Positions 22,671-32,325 of a DNA stretch of 64,000 nucleotides are shown here, piece by piece. The position numbers were made by a program, and so were the translations under genes. Position 1 is the stretch's first letter; each line of letters opens with the position of its first letter. The notes below the pieces were generated by a model. That model saw only the letters and a program-made list of their open reading frames with translations, did not search any database and was not told the DNA's origin. The stretch is taken from positions 71,678,479 to 71,742,478 of the forward strand of contig CM068385.1 of the NCBI GenBank assembly GCA_034770075.1, given 5' to 3'. Origin of the DNA: Aralia elata (taxonomy: Eukaryota > Streptophyta > Magnoliopsida > Apiales > Araliaceae).

Positions 22671-23200
22671 ATCATCAATTCCCTTTTTCCCTTTGAGGAG
22701 CGAACTACGTAGGACCTGATCTCCCAACTTGTGGGGGTACGTAGGCAGCCATCATGGCGCGGTCCGATCCATAAAAAAAATAATCCTTCCCCTAAAACAA
22801 AGCCAATCCCCAACAGCCCGATAAACCTGCCTAAACCCTCAAAACTTTCCCGAAACCAGCCGACCAATCCTTTCCATACCAAATTGACATAACCCTGATC
22901 AAACCAAACAGTTAGCCAAAGTCTGAAACTCAATCCAATGAAATCGACAGGGGTACGGCAATATCTGTCAAATCTCCATCAAGACTTGAGAAGAGAAAGA
23001 AAGCGAAATGTCAAAATCATGATCAACCGGATAAAATGATGATCCAATGAAGGGCAACGATACAACAAAGAGGGAAAATGACTAAATTTAAATACCTGTT
23101 TACATATATAAGTCTTTTGTTACAAGATGTCCTTCTCAATAACCGATGAAATTAACATAGTCTATGCAGGAAATAAAACAATCTACAAATCTGCAACTAA
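22671..23200 (+). other. Post-pol noncoding region with paired TACGTAGG motifs
   Basis: Just after pol comes GAACTACGTAGGACCTGAT (22702-22720) and then GGGTACGTAGGCAGCC (22735-22750), a repeated ACGTAGG pair around a short spacer with CTCCCAACTTGTGGGGG. I recognise this arrangement as recurrent after pol in Ogre/Tat elements. The rest is proline-codon-like C-rich sequence followed by AT-richer DNA that would be the 3' untranslated part of the antisense gene. Confidence 0.55.
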
Positions 23201-24755
23201 CTAAAGCAGGATGGATAGGGTGGTGGATAGATCTGAGGCATCAGCATCCCCTGAAATCTGCTGTCCCATCATGTCGATGCGGTCCAACAAGGCAGCGGCT
23301 CGGCTGACAGTCCCAGAGTGTGCATCTATGACTGTCCTAGCCTGAAGAGCAATGGCATCTCTATCAGCTATGGCAGCGTCTCTGGCTAGAATAGCAGCAT
23401 CCCTCTCAGCAATGGCGGCATCCCTCTCAGATTCAATAGTCATCAAAGACAGACGGACCCGGCTATGTTCAGTGTCCTGACTAGGGAAAGAGTCGGCTGA
23501 GATCGAGTGATATATGGTATCGTCTGGGAAAGTCACTCCAGAGTCATCGAAAGTCCCAGTCTGACTCACACCAACCGCATCCGAATCTCCGCGCAGCCAT
23601 TGCACATAAGCGAATGTCTGGAGGGGGCAACTATCATTATACTCGGCCAGGATCCTACGAGGCCAAAGATCATATACCCGCAGTAGATCTCTCTCTGTCT
23701 GGGATGATATAGGGAATCGGTAGTCGGCCGCGCCCGTGAAGAGGTGGAAATCCTGTGTCTGATCAAACTGCCCCATCACCGCCATGGGATGATAAGTCGT
23801 CACACCCCTCAAGCCAGCAATGGGAATGAAGTCCAGGTCGGGCACATGAGTCAAGAAGCTCATAAAGGAGCAATAACCCGAATAAACCAGGAGATGAAAG
23901 GGATCCTCGATGACCGACAGAAATGCTGTCCAGGAGGCCGCATCAGTACAGCTCACAGGACGAAATGAAAAACTGCGTGGTTATGTCATGACTGAAGCAA
24001 AACCCTTGGCGACGGAGGTGGCCGATGGGACTAAGATGACTCATGAACCACACATACAACAAAGTCGAGCTCCCTCGGAATACTCGGGGCCTCGGAAGGA
24101 CTGACAGTATGAGGCTGACATATAAGTATCCGCCAGTATCATGGGAAGAATGGTGTGATCCTCCTGAAGGGCCCTAACGGCCGCGACCACCCGCATGTCC
24201 AAATGATCGGGTCCCGCTGGCAAGTACAGAACTGAGAGGATACAGGCCATCAAAAACGTCTAGCCTCAAAACGCCCCAGCGCTCCTCCGATACAGAAAAA
24301 TCCCCAGAGAAGTGGCGAAAACTGTTAGGTGAGCCGAATCGGTCAATCAAAAAGTGAAGAGGAACCAGGTGATCTGATGTGATCGCCGATAGCAGAACCG
24401 CCCTCCGCAACCCAGTAAAGGTCAAGAACTGACGGCGCATGGGACCAGATGTGATCCTGGCACAAGGTCTATCCAAAGGCAAACCGGTGAAGCGACCATA
24501 CTCCTCGAGGGTGGGGGTCAGCTCTACTGTCCCTAGCCTGAACACTTGACGAGCAAGGACCCAATATCTCAAAATACCATCCACAAAGCCCGCTGGCACC
24601 TGGAAGGTTAATAAGGACCGAGAATGGCCCAAAAGACCATCTGCGATGACCCTGTCGGCCGGCGATATTAAACTGTCCAACCAACGGAGGAGGCTGCCAA
24701 CCAACCCTGTAGGAGGAATGGAATCCAAGCATACCACGACATCTGAGGACGTCAT
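23201..24755 (-). pseudogene. Antisense gene 2: DUF7745-like protein with C-terminal coiled coil
   Basis: Minus strand, in three to four frames that follow one another. The first (24755-24174) has LTPTLEEYGRFTGLPL, the landmark of the DUF7745 family common in plant TE proteins, preceded by FRLGTVE. The next (24253-24041) has LPMILADTYMSASYC; a third short frame near 24065-23960 reads LLYVWFMSHL; the last (23956-23201) has WTAFLSVIEDPF, FIPIAGLRGVTTYHP and a coiled-coil tail of ERDAAIAERDAAILARDAAIADRDA type. This order fits the family, so the gene is real but has about three frameshifts. CTATTTTTTCACAG right before the ATG looks like a splice acceptor, so an upstream exon is possible. Function unknown; not needed for reverse transcription in known elements. 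Confidence 0.68.
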
Positions 24756-24971
24756 CTGTGAAAAAATAGTATCAAAAAGACTGTACAGGGGTCATTTTCT
24801 ATCCATGAATAAAGAGCATGCATCGTACAGACAATAATAAAGCAAATGAATTTCATAAAGATAAAAGATAAAGAACTGTGCATAGATAAATAAATGAGTT
24901 CAGTACATAGTGCATGAAATGAAAAATAAATCTAAACAGGTACAGGTACAAAAGCCCTATCCTATCCTGAT

Positions 24972-26947
24972 CTAGATAAAATCAATCTCATCTATGAAGG
25001 CGGGATCCTCAAACTGGTCCCCGGGGGTCGCCGAAGTCGAGGGCCCAAAGTTCATGTCGGGGATGTATGGCCGCGCGGTGGCATCAGATGAGCTCGGCCC
25101 CGCATCATAACCCGTACCATCAGGATCATAGGTATAGGCCTCCTCCGGGGTCCGGCCTAACACCCGAAGAAATAGCGACAACTGCTCCACCTGGCGGGTC
25201 AAAGTGTCTATCTGCTCAGTGTGGGTAGGGCTCCGAACACAGGCTGCCCAGTCAGTCATCATCACCGAGCCGGGGACCATATCCCCGAGGAAGAATGTGG
25301 CCCGGGTCTGAGGACCGATAGTGCGGGGCACCCACCAAGCACGGAAAGCATCGCTCGTACTGGGACCCGTAGAAAGAATCCGGCCGTCCTCCCCTGCAAG
25401 CATGATCTCTGAAGGCTGAGAGTCCAGCGGCCAGGAAGTAGTGATAGGAAGGGAATGCGGGATGCGGATCTCTCCTGTGACGCATCTGAATGCGCGCTCC
25501 CCCAGATACATCACCCAACCCCCAACACTCTGCAAGGTAAGGCGGCGGGTGGAAAGTGCGAACTCTGGGCCAGAAGGGTTCCCAGCATCGAACCCATCAG
25601 CCAAATGCTCGGAGAGGTAGGGAATCCAGACGACATCTACAGCAGTGATCAGCTCCAGCTGGATGCGGCAGTGTGCAAAGCTGCCTGATATCGGGACCCA
25701 TCCTCCAAAGTGCTGTGATGCCACCGTCGGCCCCGGGGATAAGTATCAAGGCCGAGAGTAGTGACAGGCCTCAGGCATGGAAGACGCTCGTAGGCCCAGA
25801 ACTGCGAACAGAAACAGTGAAAAGCATGAGAAACCGACAGACGCAGAAAGAAAAGAAATGAATTGACGGGAAATACATTAAGAAAAAAGGAAGAAGTCTC
25901 ACCAGCAGAAAATGATAGAATCCGAGCCAAGCGTCTGTCTGGCCCTCCGAGCGTAGACGCATGCCATGGAGGAAATAGGCAAAGGTGAATGACCCCCAGT
26001 CATAGTCACCGATGCGGTCCACGTCTCTGACCGCTCCTACGACGCTGAAATGAATGGTGGAGGAGTTGTTCCCCAGAAAACAACCCCTCATGATGGTCAG
26101 GAACAGGCGTCGTAGCAGAATGTCCCTGGTGCCCTGATCCGCGGGAATGGGCAGTGCGTACAGACCCCCAACAGCATCGACAGCCAAAGCGCCGGATCGA
26201 ATGCTACGGGCCTTAAAGACCCGATCCTCAGCACCGAAACCTAATAAAGCCCGGACCTCCACAGGAGTGATGTCGAGATCTAGAGGAACGCGGGACCCGG
26301 CAAACTCTATGCCCGTAATGTATCTTCAATCCCAGGGGGTCAGCACAACCTCGCAGTCAAGAAGGTGAAGAGACTGCGTCTGGTGAAACCAGCGCTCTGA
26401 TAAGGCCCTCATGTAACCCCAGGGGCACTGGCGGGGAATGATGGTAAAGAAGTGACGGAAGCCCCAAGAATCCACCACCGCCCGGTAGTCACTGTGTAAA
26501 GCCGTGTAAAGGGAGTAGATGTTGAACCAGTTGCCCCTCGGCTGAGTAAACTCGGGTACCTGGGGCAATCACCAATGGGTCAGTCCGGATAAAAGGAGAA
26601 TTGGGAAATTGAGAATAAAATCAGAATAGAACCGAATATACCTCGTTAGCCACGAGAGATGCCGAGGGATGACGACTGAGATCCCGACCCAATAGATCGG
26701 GGATCTGCACAGATGCGCCAGACGGGGCACTATGAGGAGCTGGAGCCGGTGTGCTGGAGGATGGTCCCTCTGCCGCGACCTCCGGAGGAGCAGCCTCCTC
26801 AACGTCCGGATGAGCAGGACGAATGACAGCCTCCGCCAAGCGGCGAGCCTGACGGGTCCGAGGAGGAACAGGAGTAGGTGCAGCCCTACGGCGGCGAACA
26901 CCCGAGGTCCGGGACACGGAAGAGCTACTATGAGCATCGGGATCCAT
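24972..26947 (-). pseudogene. Antisense gene 1: spliced plant-mobile-domain (PMD) protein
   Basis: ATG at 26947 begins a Ser/Arg/Pro-rich N-terminus (exon 1, 26947-26642). Consensus GT..AG introns at 26641-26560 and 25902-25802 are both phase 0 and join frames exactly. Exon 2 (26559-25903) has EFTQPRGNWFNIY, LLDCEVVLTPWD, an in-frame TGA at 26328-26326, then VDRIGDYDWGSFTFAYFLHGMR, the WG(S/A)..LAYL signature of PMD proteins. Exon 3 (25801-24972) starts FWAYERLP, another PMD landmark, shifts frame between about 25735 and 25650, and ends with an acidic tail. PMD proteins of the MAIN/MAIL1 type act in the nucleus in silencing and genome stability, and related domains occur in TEs. A role in countering host silencing would be speculation. 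Confidence 0.72.
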
Positions 26948-27589
26948 AGCTGGAACAGAATAGGCAAGGAGGAAGGTAAGTTCCCTTTTGAATTATGTCA
27001 CGAATATTCTAAATTCCTACCCACATCATATAATTAATGCAACATGATGCATGTTTATGGTAGGTGAAAAAAAAAAAAAAAAAAAAAAAAATTCGGCAGA
27101 GTTCCGTTTGTAAAATGGACATCCCAGGCATAAGCCAAACGTGTTTTCAATCAATCCAAGCCTCAAATAGATCAAAATTGCATTCATATGTGTAGTTACA
27201 GCATGTAGAGTACAGTAATGCATGATTTTCTTGCAGAAAAGGAATAACAGTATGTGGGACCACATCATGAGCATAAAATAGGACTCACACAATTGCTACA
27301 TAGCATGTATATATGATAATACATAGCATAACATTGTAAAACATACATTTCTATCTCTAAACATGCAAATAGCCAAATGTATAGCAAAATGTTGACGGAA
27401 TTGAAAAGTGAACGGTCAAAGTGTTACCTGTAGCGCGTAGAACGATCCTACCGGAGCAGTTTTTGCAGAAAAGTTGGGAAACTCGACAAAAGGTCCTTGC
27501 AAACGAGCAAAATCGCAAGAATCTATGTGGGGTACGAAGTTGAAAGTGACAGATCTGGAAGTGGCGAGCCGCCTAAGAACCCGATCTTG
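26948..27589. other. Noncoding region upstream of antisense gene 1
   Basis: Contains a run of 26 A at about 27066-27091, AT-rich stretches with ATGCAT/TGCATG words, and no convincing coding frame. By position it should hold the promoter of the antisense genes; a TATATATGATA at 27309-27319 is one TATA candidate on either strand. Confidence 0.4.
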
Positions 27590-27653
27590 GCCGCAGATCT
27601 ATCTGCGGCTGGCCGCAGATCAATCTGCTGCTGGCCGCAGATCCATCTGCGGC
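27590..27653. repeat. Three 22-bp-spaced palindromes of the LTR type
   Basis: Three copies of GCCGCAGATCNATCTGCGGC at 27590-27609, 27612-27631 and 27634-27653, the middle one with CTGCTGC in its right arm. The same palindrome occurs in the LTRs of this element. Each can form a 9-bp-arm hairpin. Confidence 0.9.
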
Positions 27654-27713
27654 TGGCCCTGGTGGGTCCCCTTGGCTCCCTTGCAACCGTTTGATGTGTC
27701 TAGTGAAAATGAA

Positions 27714-28560
27714 TTACGAGATGGGTGACCGGCGACGATACCCGGGCCCGACGAGACGATCGACCGGCGACGATAACCGGCGATTACGAGATGGATGTCC
27801 GGCGACGAAAACCGGCTCCGACAAGATAACCAACCGGCGACGATAACCGGGGGTTACGAGATGGGTGACCGGCGACGATACCCGGCCCCGACAAGACAAT
27901 CGACCGGCGACGATAACCGGCGATTACGAGATGGATGTCCGGCGACGAAAACCGACTCCGACAAGATAACCAACCGGCGACGATAACCGGGGGTTACGAA
28001 GTGGGTGACCGGCGACGATACCCGGCCCCGACGAGACGATCGACCGACGACGATAACCGGCGATCACGAGATGGATGTCCGGCGACGAAAACCGGCTCCG
28101 GCAAGATAACCAACCGGCAACGATAACCGGGGGTTACGAAAGGGGTGACCAGCGACGATACCCGGCCCCGACGAGACGATCGACCGGCGACGATAACCGG
28201 CGATCACGAGATGGATGTCCGGCGACGAAAACCGGCTCCGGCGAGATAACCAACCGGCGACGATAACCGGGGGTTACGAAAGGGGTGACCGGTGACGATA
28301 CCCGGCCCCGACGAGACGATCGACCGGCGACGATAACCGGCGATTACGAGGTGGATGTTCGGCGACGAAAACCGGCTCCGGCGAGATAACCAACCGGCGA
28401 CGATAACCGGGGGTTACGAAATGGGTGACCGGCGACGATACCCGGCCCCGACGAGACAATCGACCGGCGACGATAACCGGCGATTACGAGATGGATGTCC
28501 GACGACGATAACCGGCTCCGACAAGATAATCAACCGGCGACGATAACCGGGGGTTACGAG
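27714..28560 (+). repeat. 140-bp tandem array with a 4 x 35-bp higher-order structure
   Basis: Six copies of a 140-bp unit, ending at 28560. Each unit consists of four 35-bp blocks, all starting with CCGGCGACGA and differing in the second half (for example CCCCGACGAGACGATCGA, CGATTACGAGATGGATGT, CTCCGACAAGATAACCAA, GGGTTACGAGATGGGTGA). Units are highly similar to each other while blocks within a unit differ, the mark of a higher-order repeat. It is dense in CG and CCGG. Tandem repeats just before the 3' LTR are a known feature of Tat/Ogre elements and a known source of satellites. The short frames read through it on both strands are repeat artefacts. Confidence 0.95.
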
Positions 28561-28756
28561 ACGATCATCCGCATTGCGTTGATACCCTTTTACGAATATG
28601 ATTGCATCCATTGCATCATACGTTGCATCGTAAGGCATATGTGTAGCATCACGTATGTATTGTCATCCATGTGCATTGTCATTCATGCATCGGGTGTCTA
28701 TTCTTTATCTTGTTCATTTCATTCATCATTTCATAAACATGATAAAGAGGGGCAGC
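28561..28756 (+). other. Region between array and 3' LTR, with polypurine tract
   Basis: About 180 bases rich in GCATCATTGCATC and ATTCATGCATC-like words, with no gene, end in the polypurine tract AAAGAGGGGCAGC (28744-28756), directly before the 3' LTR. The tract primes plus-strand DNA synthesis. Confidence 0.85.
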
Positions 28757-30851
28757 TGTAGACACCCAAATTTTGCGTTCCCTGTACTACCCATGACAGG
28801 AGGGCAAAATCGTCAATTGAACCAGCTTGCGGGAGTGAAGGAGTGGGCCCAAGGGCGAGCGCCCGACACCACCGCAGGGATTGGCAATCAAAGCTGATGT
28901 GACAATAAGGCCATCCGAGACAGACATCCCCGAATGAGGTGGCGCGTCTCCCGAGGATTCCCGGACTGCAGAGTACGAGCCCTTCAACGGAAATCAACGG
29001 TACGGCACGGAAATCGAGACGAGGTGCAAAAAATGAGAAAATCAGCACAGTCAGCCGCAGATCAATCCGCGGCCAAGGACGGAACTCGAGACGGCACGGG
29101 ACTCGAGCGCACGGGACTCGAGCGCGGCTGGGGGGAGAACCAAGGGCCAGCCGCAGATCAATCTGCGGCTGCCCTTGGCAGTCCCTTATCAGGCCATTTT
29201 GCATACAGAAGAAAAAAGAGAAGGAAAAAATCCAGCAGCAGCAGCTCGGAAATAGGGAGAAAACAGCAACAAAATAAGGGCAATTAGGAGAGAAAAAGGG
29301 TGAAAAGAGTGAGGAATTGTACCAATTTTGTGAGATTATATCTCATATTTTCTACTCTACTCAATATACAAATTCCTACATATTGTGGGGATCATTTTGC
29401 AAGGTGAAAATCTTTTGTTTTGACATTTGCTCGTACCATTTTGATAGGCTCTTATTATCCGAATCATCTTAAATGTATCTTTTTTTTGCATTGTATTGTG
29501 AAATCATGGATTAGGGATTATTAGTGAGGGTTCCATCGGAACAAAATTCTTCCTAATAACCCGAGGATATCCAATTGGTGAAATTTCTAGCTTATTTATG
29601 GTGACTTCTTGGATGTAATTTATTTAGATTATCATTTTCGGATATCATGGTGTATTAGGCAAATCCGTGTTGTTTAGTTTCGTAGTATTCATTTTGCGGG
29701 TATGTAGTGATCTTGGGTGTGAGCCTAGGAATGCGACCCCGTGGTCCAAATCCGATGATGGACGTTTTGACATATGTAATAGATGCAAGGTACTCGTTTT
29801 GTTGTAACATGTAATCGTTGGGCCTTAAACGACGCTAGAGCGAGAATCGGGTTTAAGGCCCCGTAATAGTAAAATATGTGATTGTTGGCGTTAGGGGATA
29901 TTTTGATGGCTTACATGCCCATGAATAGCCCCCTACGCGTTTGATATTTAGTTCGACTTGTAACACCCAACAAAAGGACTTCAAAGCCAAAACAATCAAG
30001 ATTTTGCTAAAATTAATCGAAGTAGGATATTAGCATCATGAGGCTAAAAATTGGAAGTGCTAATGAAAGTCGATTCCTATTTTACGAGAAAGCCGAAAGG
30101 AAGTTATTTCCAAATGTTCACAAAAAAAATGGTTTTATAAAAAGAAATGAACGTTTTACTAAACCTTGATACATAGGGCGAAAGAGATTCTAGAAATTGC
30201 CTATCATTTACGAAAGCAACGTATAAATCTCAATTCCTATTTTGGCTAAGGTTTAACAAACTCATGTTTTACCAAAACAAACACTTAATGGAAATCTCCT
30301 AGCTTTTGTCAATCAAAAATCAAATCTTTCTCAATAAGAAAATAAGGCTTTCTCGTAAATACCGAAAAGACATTTTTTAAGCACTCTCAAAACCAAAGCA
30401 CGATTTTCCCTAAGAAATCCAAATGATTCTTCCATACAAATTCACCACAACTTTCATTTAGGCACACACACACACACACGCACACATATACGTTTCATGA
30501 ATTAAAGGATAGGAAAAGCATCAAGATTGCGGTAACCGTATTCCACGGAAGTCGGGGGGTGCCTAACACCTTCCCCTCGCTTAAGCAAGCCCCCGAACTC
30601 TATGAATCTCGATTCGCAGACCATTTAATTCGGAGTCACACATGAGCCAGCGATTCATAAAAACGAAAACTCGGATGAGTTGGTACATCCATTTCAAATA
30701 TACCAACTGGCGACTCTGGTTAATTGGCTCATCATAAAACACGATCTTTCAAAACCCCGTCGACATCAATGCCGACCTTTTCCCAAAATCACCTAAAACG
30801 AAAAGGCAAAAATAGGAAAAGGTAACGAGACGAGAAAACCCGGCGTCGACA
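28757..30851 (+). repeat. Tat 3' LTR
   Basis: 2095 bp, TGTAGACACCC to GGCGTCGACA. Compared with the 5' LTR it lacks one 22-bp palindrome unit, has small indels near 29500 and 29555, two more bases in the CA run, and seven single-base changes by eye. One intact palindrome lies at 29150-29169. Confidence 0.95.
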
Positions 30852-30856
30852 ATGTG
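30852..30856. repeat. Target-site duplication ATGTG (right)
   Basis: Exact repeat of 12930-12934 directly after the terminal CA of the 3' LTR. Confidence 0.97.
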
Positions 30857-31560
30857 GATTAGATGGAGAAAAATATAGTGCTGACAATGTGCAAGCTAGA
30901 AATGATCTTGCCTCCAAGGTTCTTTGACTCGATAGAGTATGTGCTTACTCATCTACCATATGAACTTAAAGTTGGAGGACCGGTGCAATATCGGTGGATG
31001 TACCCTTTTGAGAGGTAATATCATCTAAATTGTGCAATTTTGATGACATTTATACTTAATAGTCTGAATTAATGCCTTGTACTCACATGTACATGTGGCA
31101 ATTAAAGCAGAAAGTGAAAAACAAAGCTCGTGTAGAGGGTTTTATTGCTAAATACTATACGGAGGAAGAGCTTGTCAACTTCTGCTCCTTATACTTTGAC
31201 ATGTAGTCTCAACGAAACACATCCGTCTACGTCGGAATGGGGTCATCAGGCCCCAATCTCGTGCTGATGAGTTAGTTGTATTCACTTATCTGGCTAAACC
31301 ATTTAGCCCCGAGACGATGACTTACCTAACCAATAAAGATTTGAAGATTGTATCTACATACATGCTTTTAAATATGCCCGAAGTATCAGCATACATCAAG
31401 TATGTATAATTTTTTGTCGAATCTGTAATATTTCAAAGCGTAATATCGTAAATTAAACACTGTTATTATTATTTCAGTTCATTCAAAGACGAAGCGTATG
31501 CTTCTAACCCGGGACTAACTACAGCACAGTTGGTAGCATTCACCACTGAAAATTTTTAAT
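30857..31560 (+). pseudogene. tnpD-like: CACTA transposase, DUF4218 C-terminal part
   Basis: After the insertion the frame reads a TAG, then MEKNIVLTMCKLEMILPP, FFDSIEYVLTHLPYE and GGPVQYRWMYPFERY, the core of DUF4218 (PF13960). GTAATATC at 31015 starts a probable intron. KVKNKARVEGFIAKYYTEEEL and FCSLYFDM follow near 31110-31205, then a TAG and further decayed sequence. Together with 12710-12934 this gives a full-length DUF4218 split by the Tat element. Confidence 0.88.
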
Positions 31561-31911
31561 AGTGGTTTAAGAGAAGGGTTGAAGAAGATAACGCTTCTGA
31601 GCATTTTAAAGATGTTATTTCAGGTCCCTACAAATTATCAGTCATATTCCAACTGCATCGTTAATGGGTACAAATTCAAGGTTTACGAGTTGAATGCCCT
31701 GACATCAGTTAATTATGGCATTGTCGTGTTGGGAAGCTGTTACCAAAATTGCAAGTCCAATTACTATGGACGATTAGAGGACGTGGTTGTGCTCAATTAT
31801 TCGGGAGGAAAAAAGGTTGTTACATTTAAGTGTCATTGGTTTGATAATGAAAAGGGTGTTAAAATTGATCGTAATAGAATCGTCACAGTAGATATAAAGT
31901 CAAAGCTATAG
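31561..31911 (+). pseudogene. tnpD-like: CACTA transposase DUF4216 domain
   Basis: A frame at about 31562-31660 reads WFKRRVEEDNASEH; after a frameshift the frame ending at 31911 reads VNGYKFKVYEL, SVNYGIVVLGS, YYGRLEDVVVLNYSG and VTFKCHWFD, which is the DUF4216 (PF13952) pattern. The domain is the usual C-terminal neighbour of DUF4218 in plant CACTA proteins. Its role is not known. Confidence 0.85.
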
Positions 31912-32290
31912 TCTGATATACAGTTGTCACAACGAAAACTAGGGTATTTGATGGTATTAATTTGTCTGGAATGGATGACCCGTTGCAAGAACAAGTTAGA
32001 AATCCCAGCCACGTATTGCCAGATGATGAAGATGTGTTGGCAGAAGATGTCGTTAACGTACTCGATGATGAAGAAGCCAAGGATGACGTTGTTGTCACTA
32101 ACTATGTCGTTGTACAAGATGAGTATAACAACGAAGAAATTGATACGAAAGAGGAAGAGACTGAATCTGGGGATGAAATTGATTTTGATTCTGACGGGTT
32201 TGACGACGTACTAAGTCTAAACTTATTGTTGTTTTTAAATAATTTACTAATAAAAATAGTATTTATGGCTGATAAATTAACTAGAAATTA
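31912..32290 (+). pseudogene. Acidic C-terminal tail of the CACTA transposase
   Basis: The frame 31962-32291 encodes a very acidic peptide (DDEDVLAEDVVNVLDDEE, then EEIDTKEEETESGDEIDFDSDG). CACTA transposases of this kind commonly end in an Asp/Glu-rich tail. It is in a different frame from DUF4216, so an intron or frameshift lies between. Could also be a separate exon. Confidence 0.5.
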
Positions 32291-32325
32291 ATTATCTTGT
32301 GGTTTCTAATTATAGTAGTACAGTT

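Larger units (their letters stand above)
12935..30851 (+). mobile_element. Ty3/gypsy Tat/Ogre-type LTR retrotransposon, young, complete ends
   Basis: 17.9 kb with two nearly identical LTRs, primer site, gag, protease, reverse transcriptase, two RNase H domains, integrase, two antisense genes, a tandem array, polypurine tract and a perfect 5-bp duplication. By eye the LTRs differ by seven substitutions and about five small indels over 2.1 kb. Using the commonly used plant rate of 1.3e-8 per site per year this gives roughly 0.1-0.2 million years. The second, archaeal-type RNase H and the gag sequence type place it in the Tat clade; antisense genes between pol and the 3' LTR are known from Retand/Grande-type Tat elements. 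It is far more GC-rich than the flanking DNA. All sense and antisense genes are frame-broken. Confidence 0.95.

Noticed and set aside
27795..28266. Set of 63-codon Arg/Asp-rich frames spaced by 140
   Set aside because: Direct consequence of the tandem array period.
27714..28560. Regular repeats that could suggest a CRISPR array
   Set aside because: The unit is 140 bp built of 35-bp blocks with no unique spacers, in a plant retrotransposon; no cas genes.
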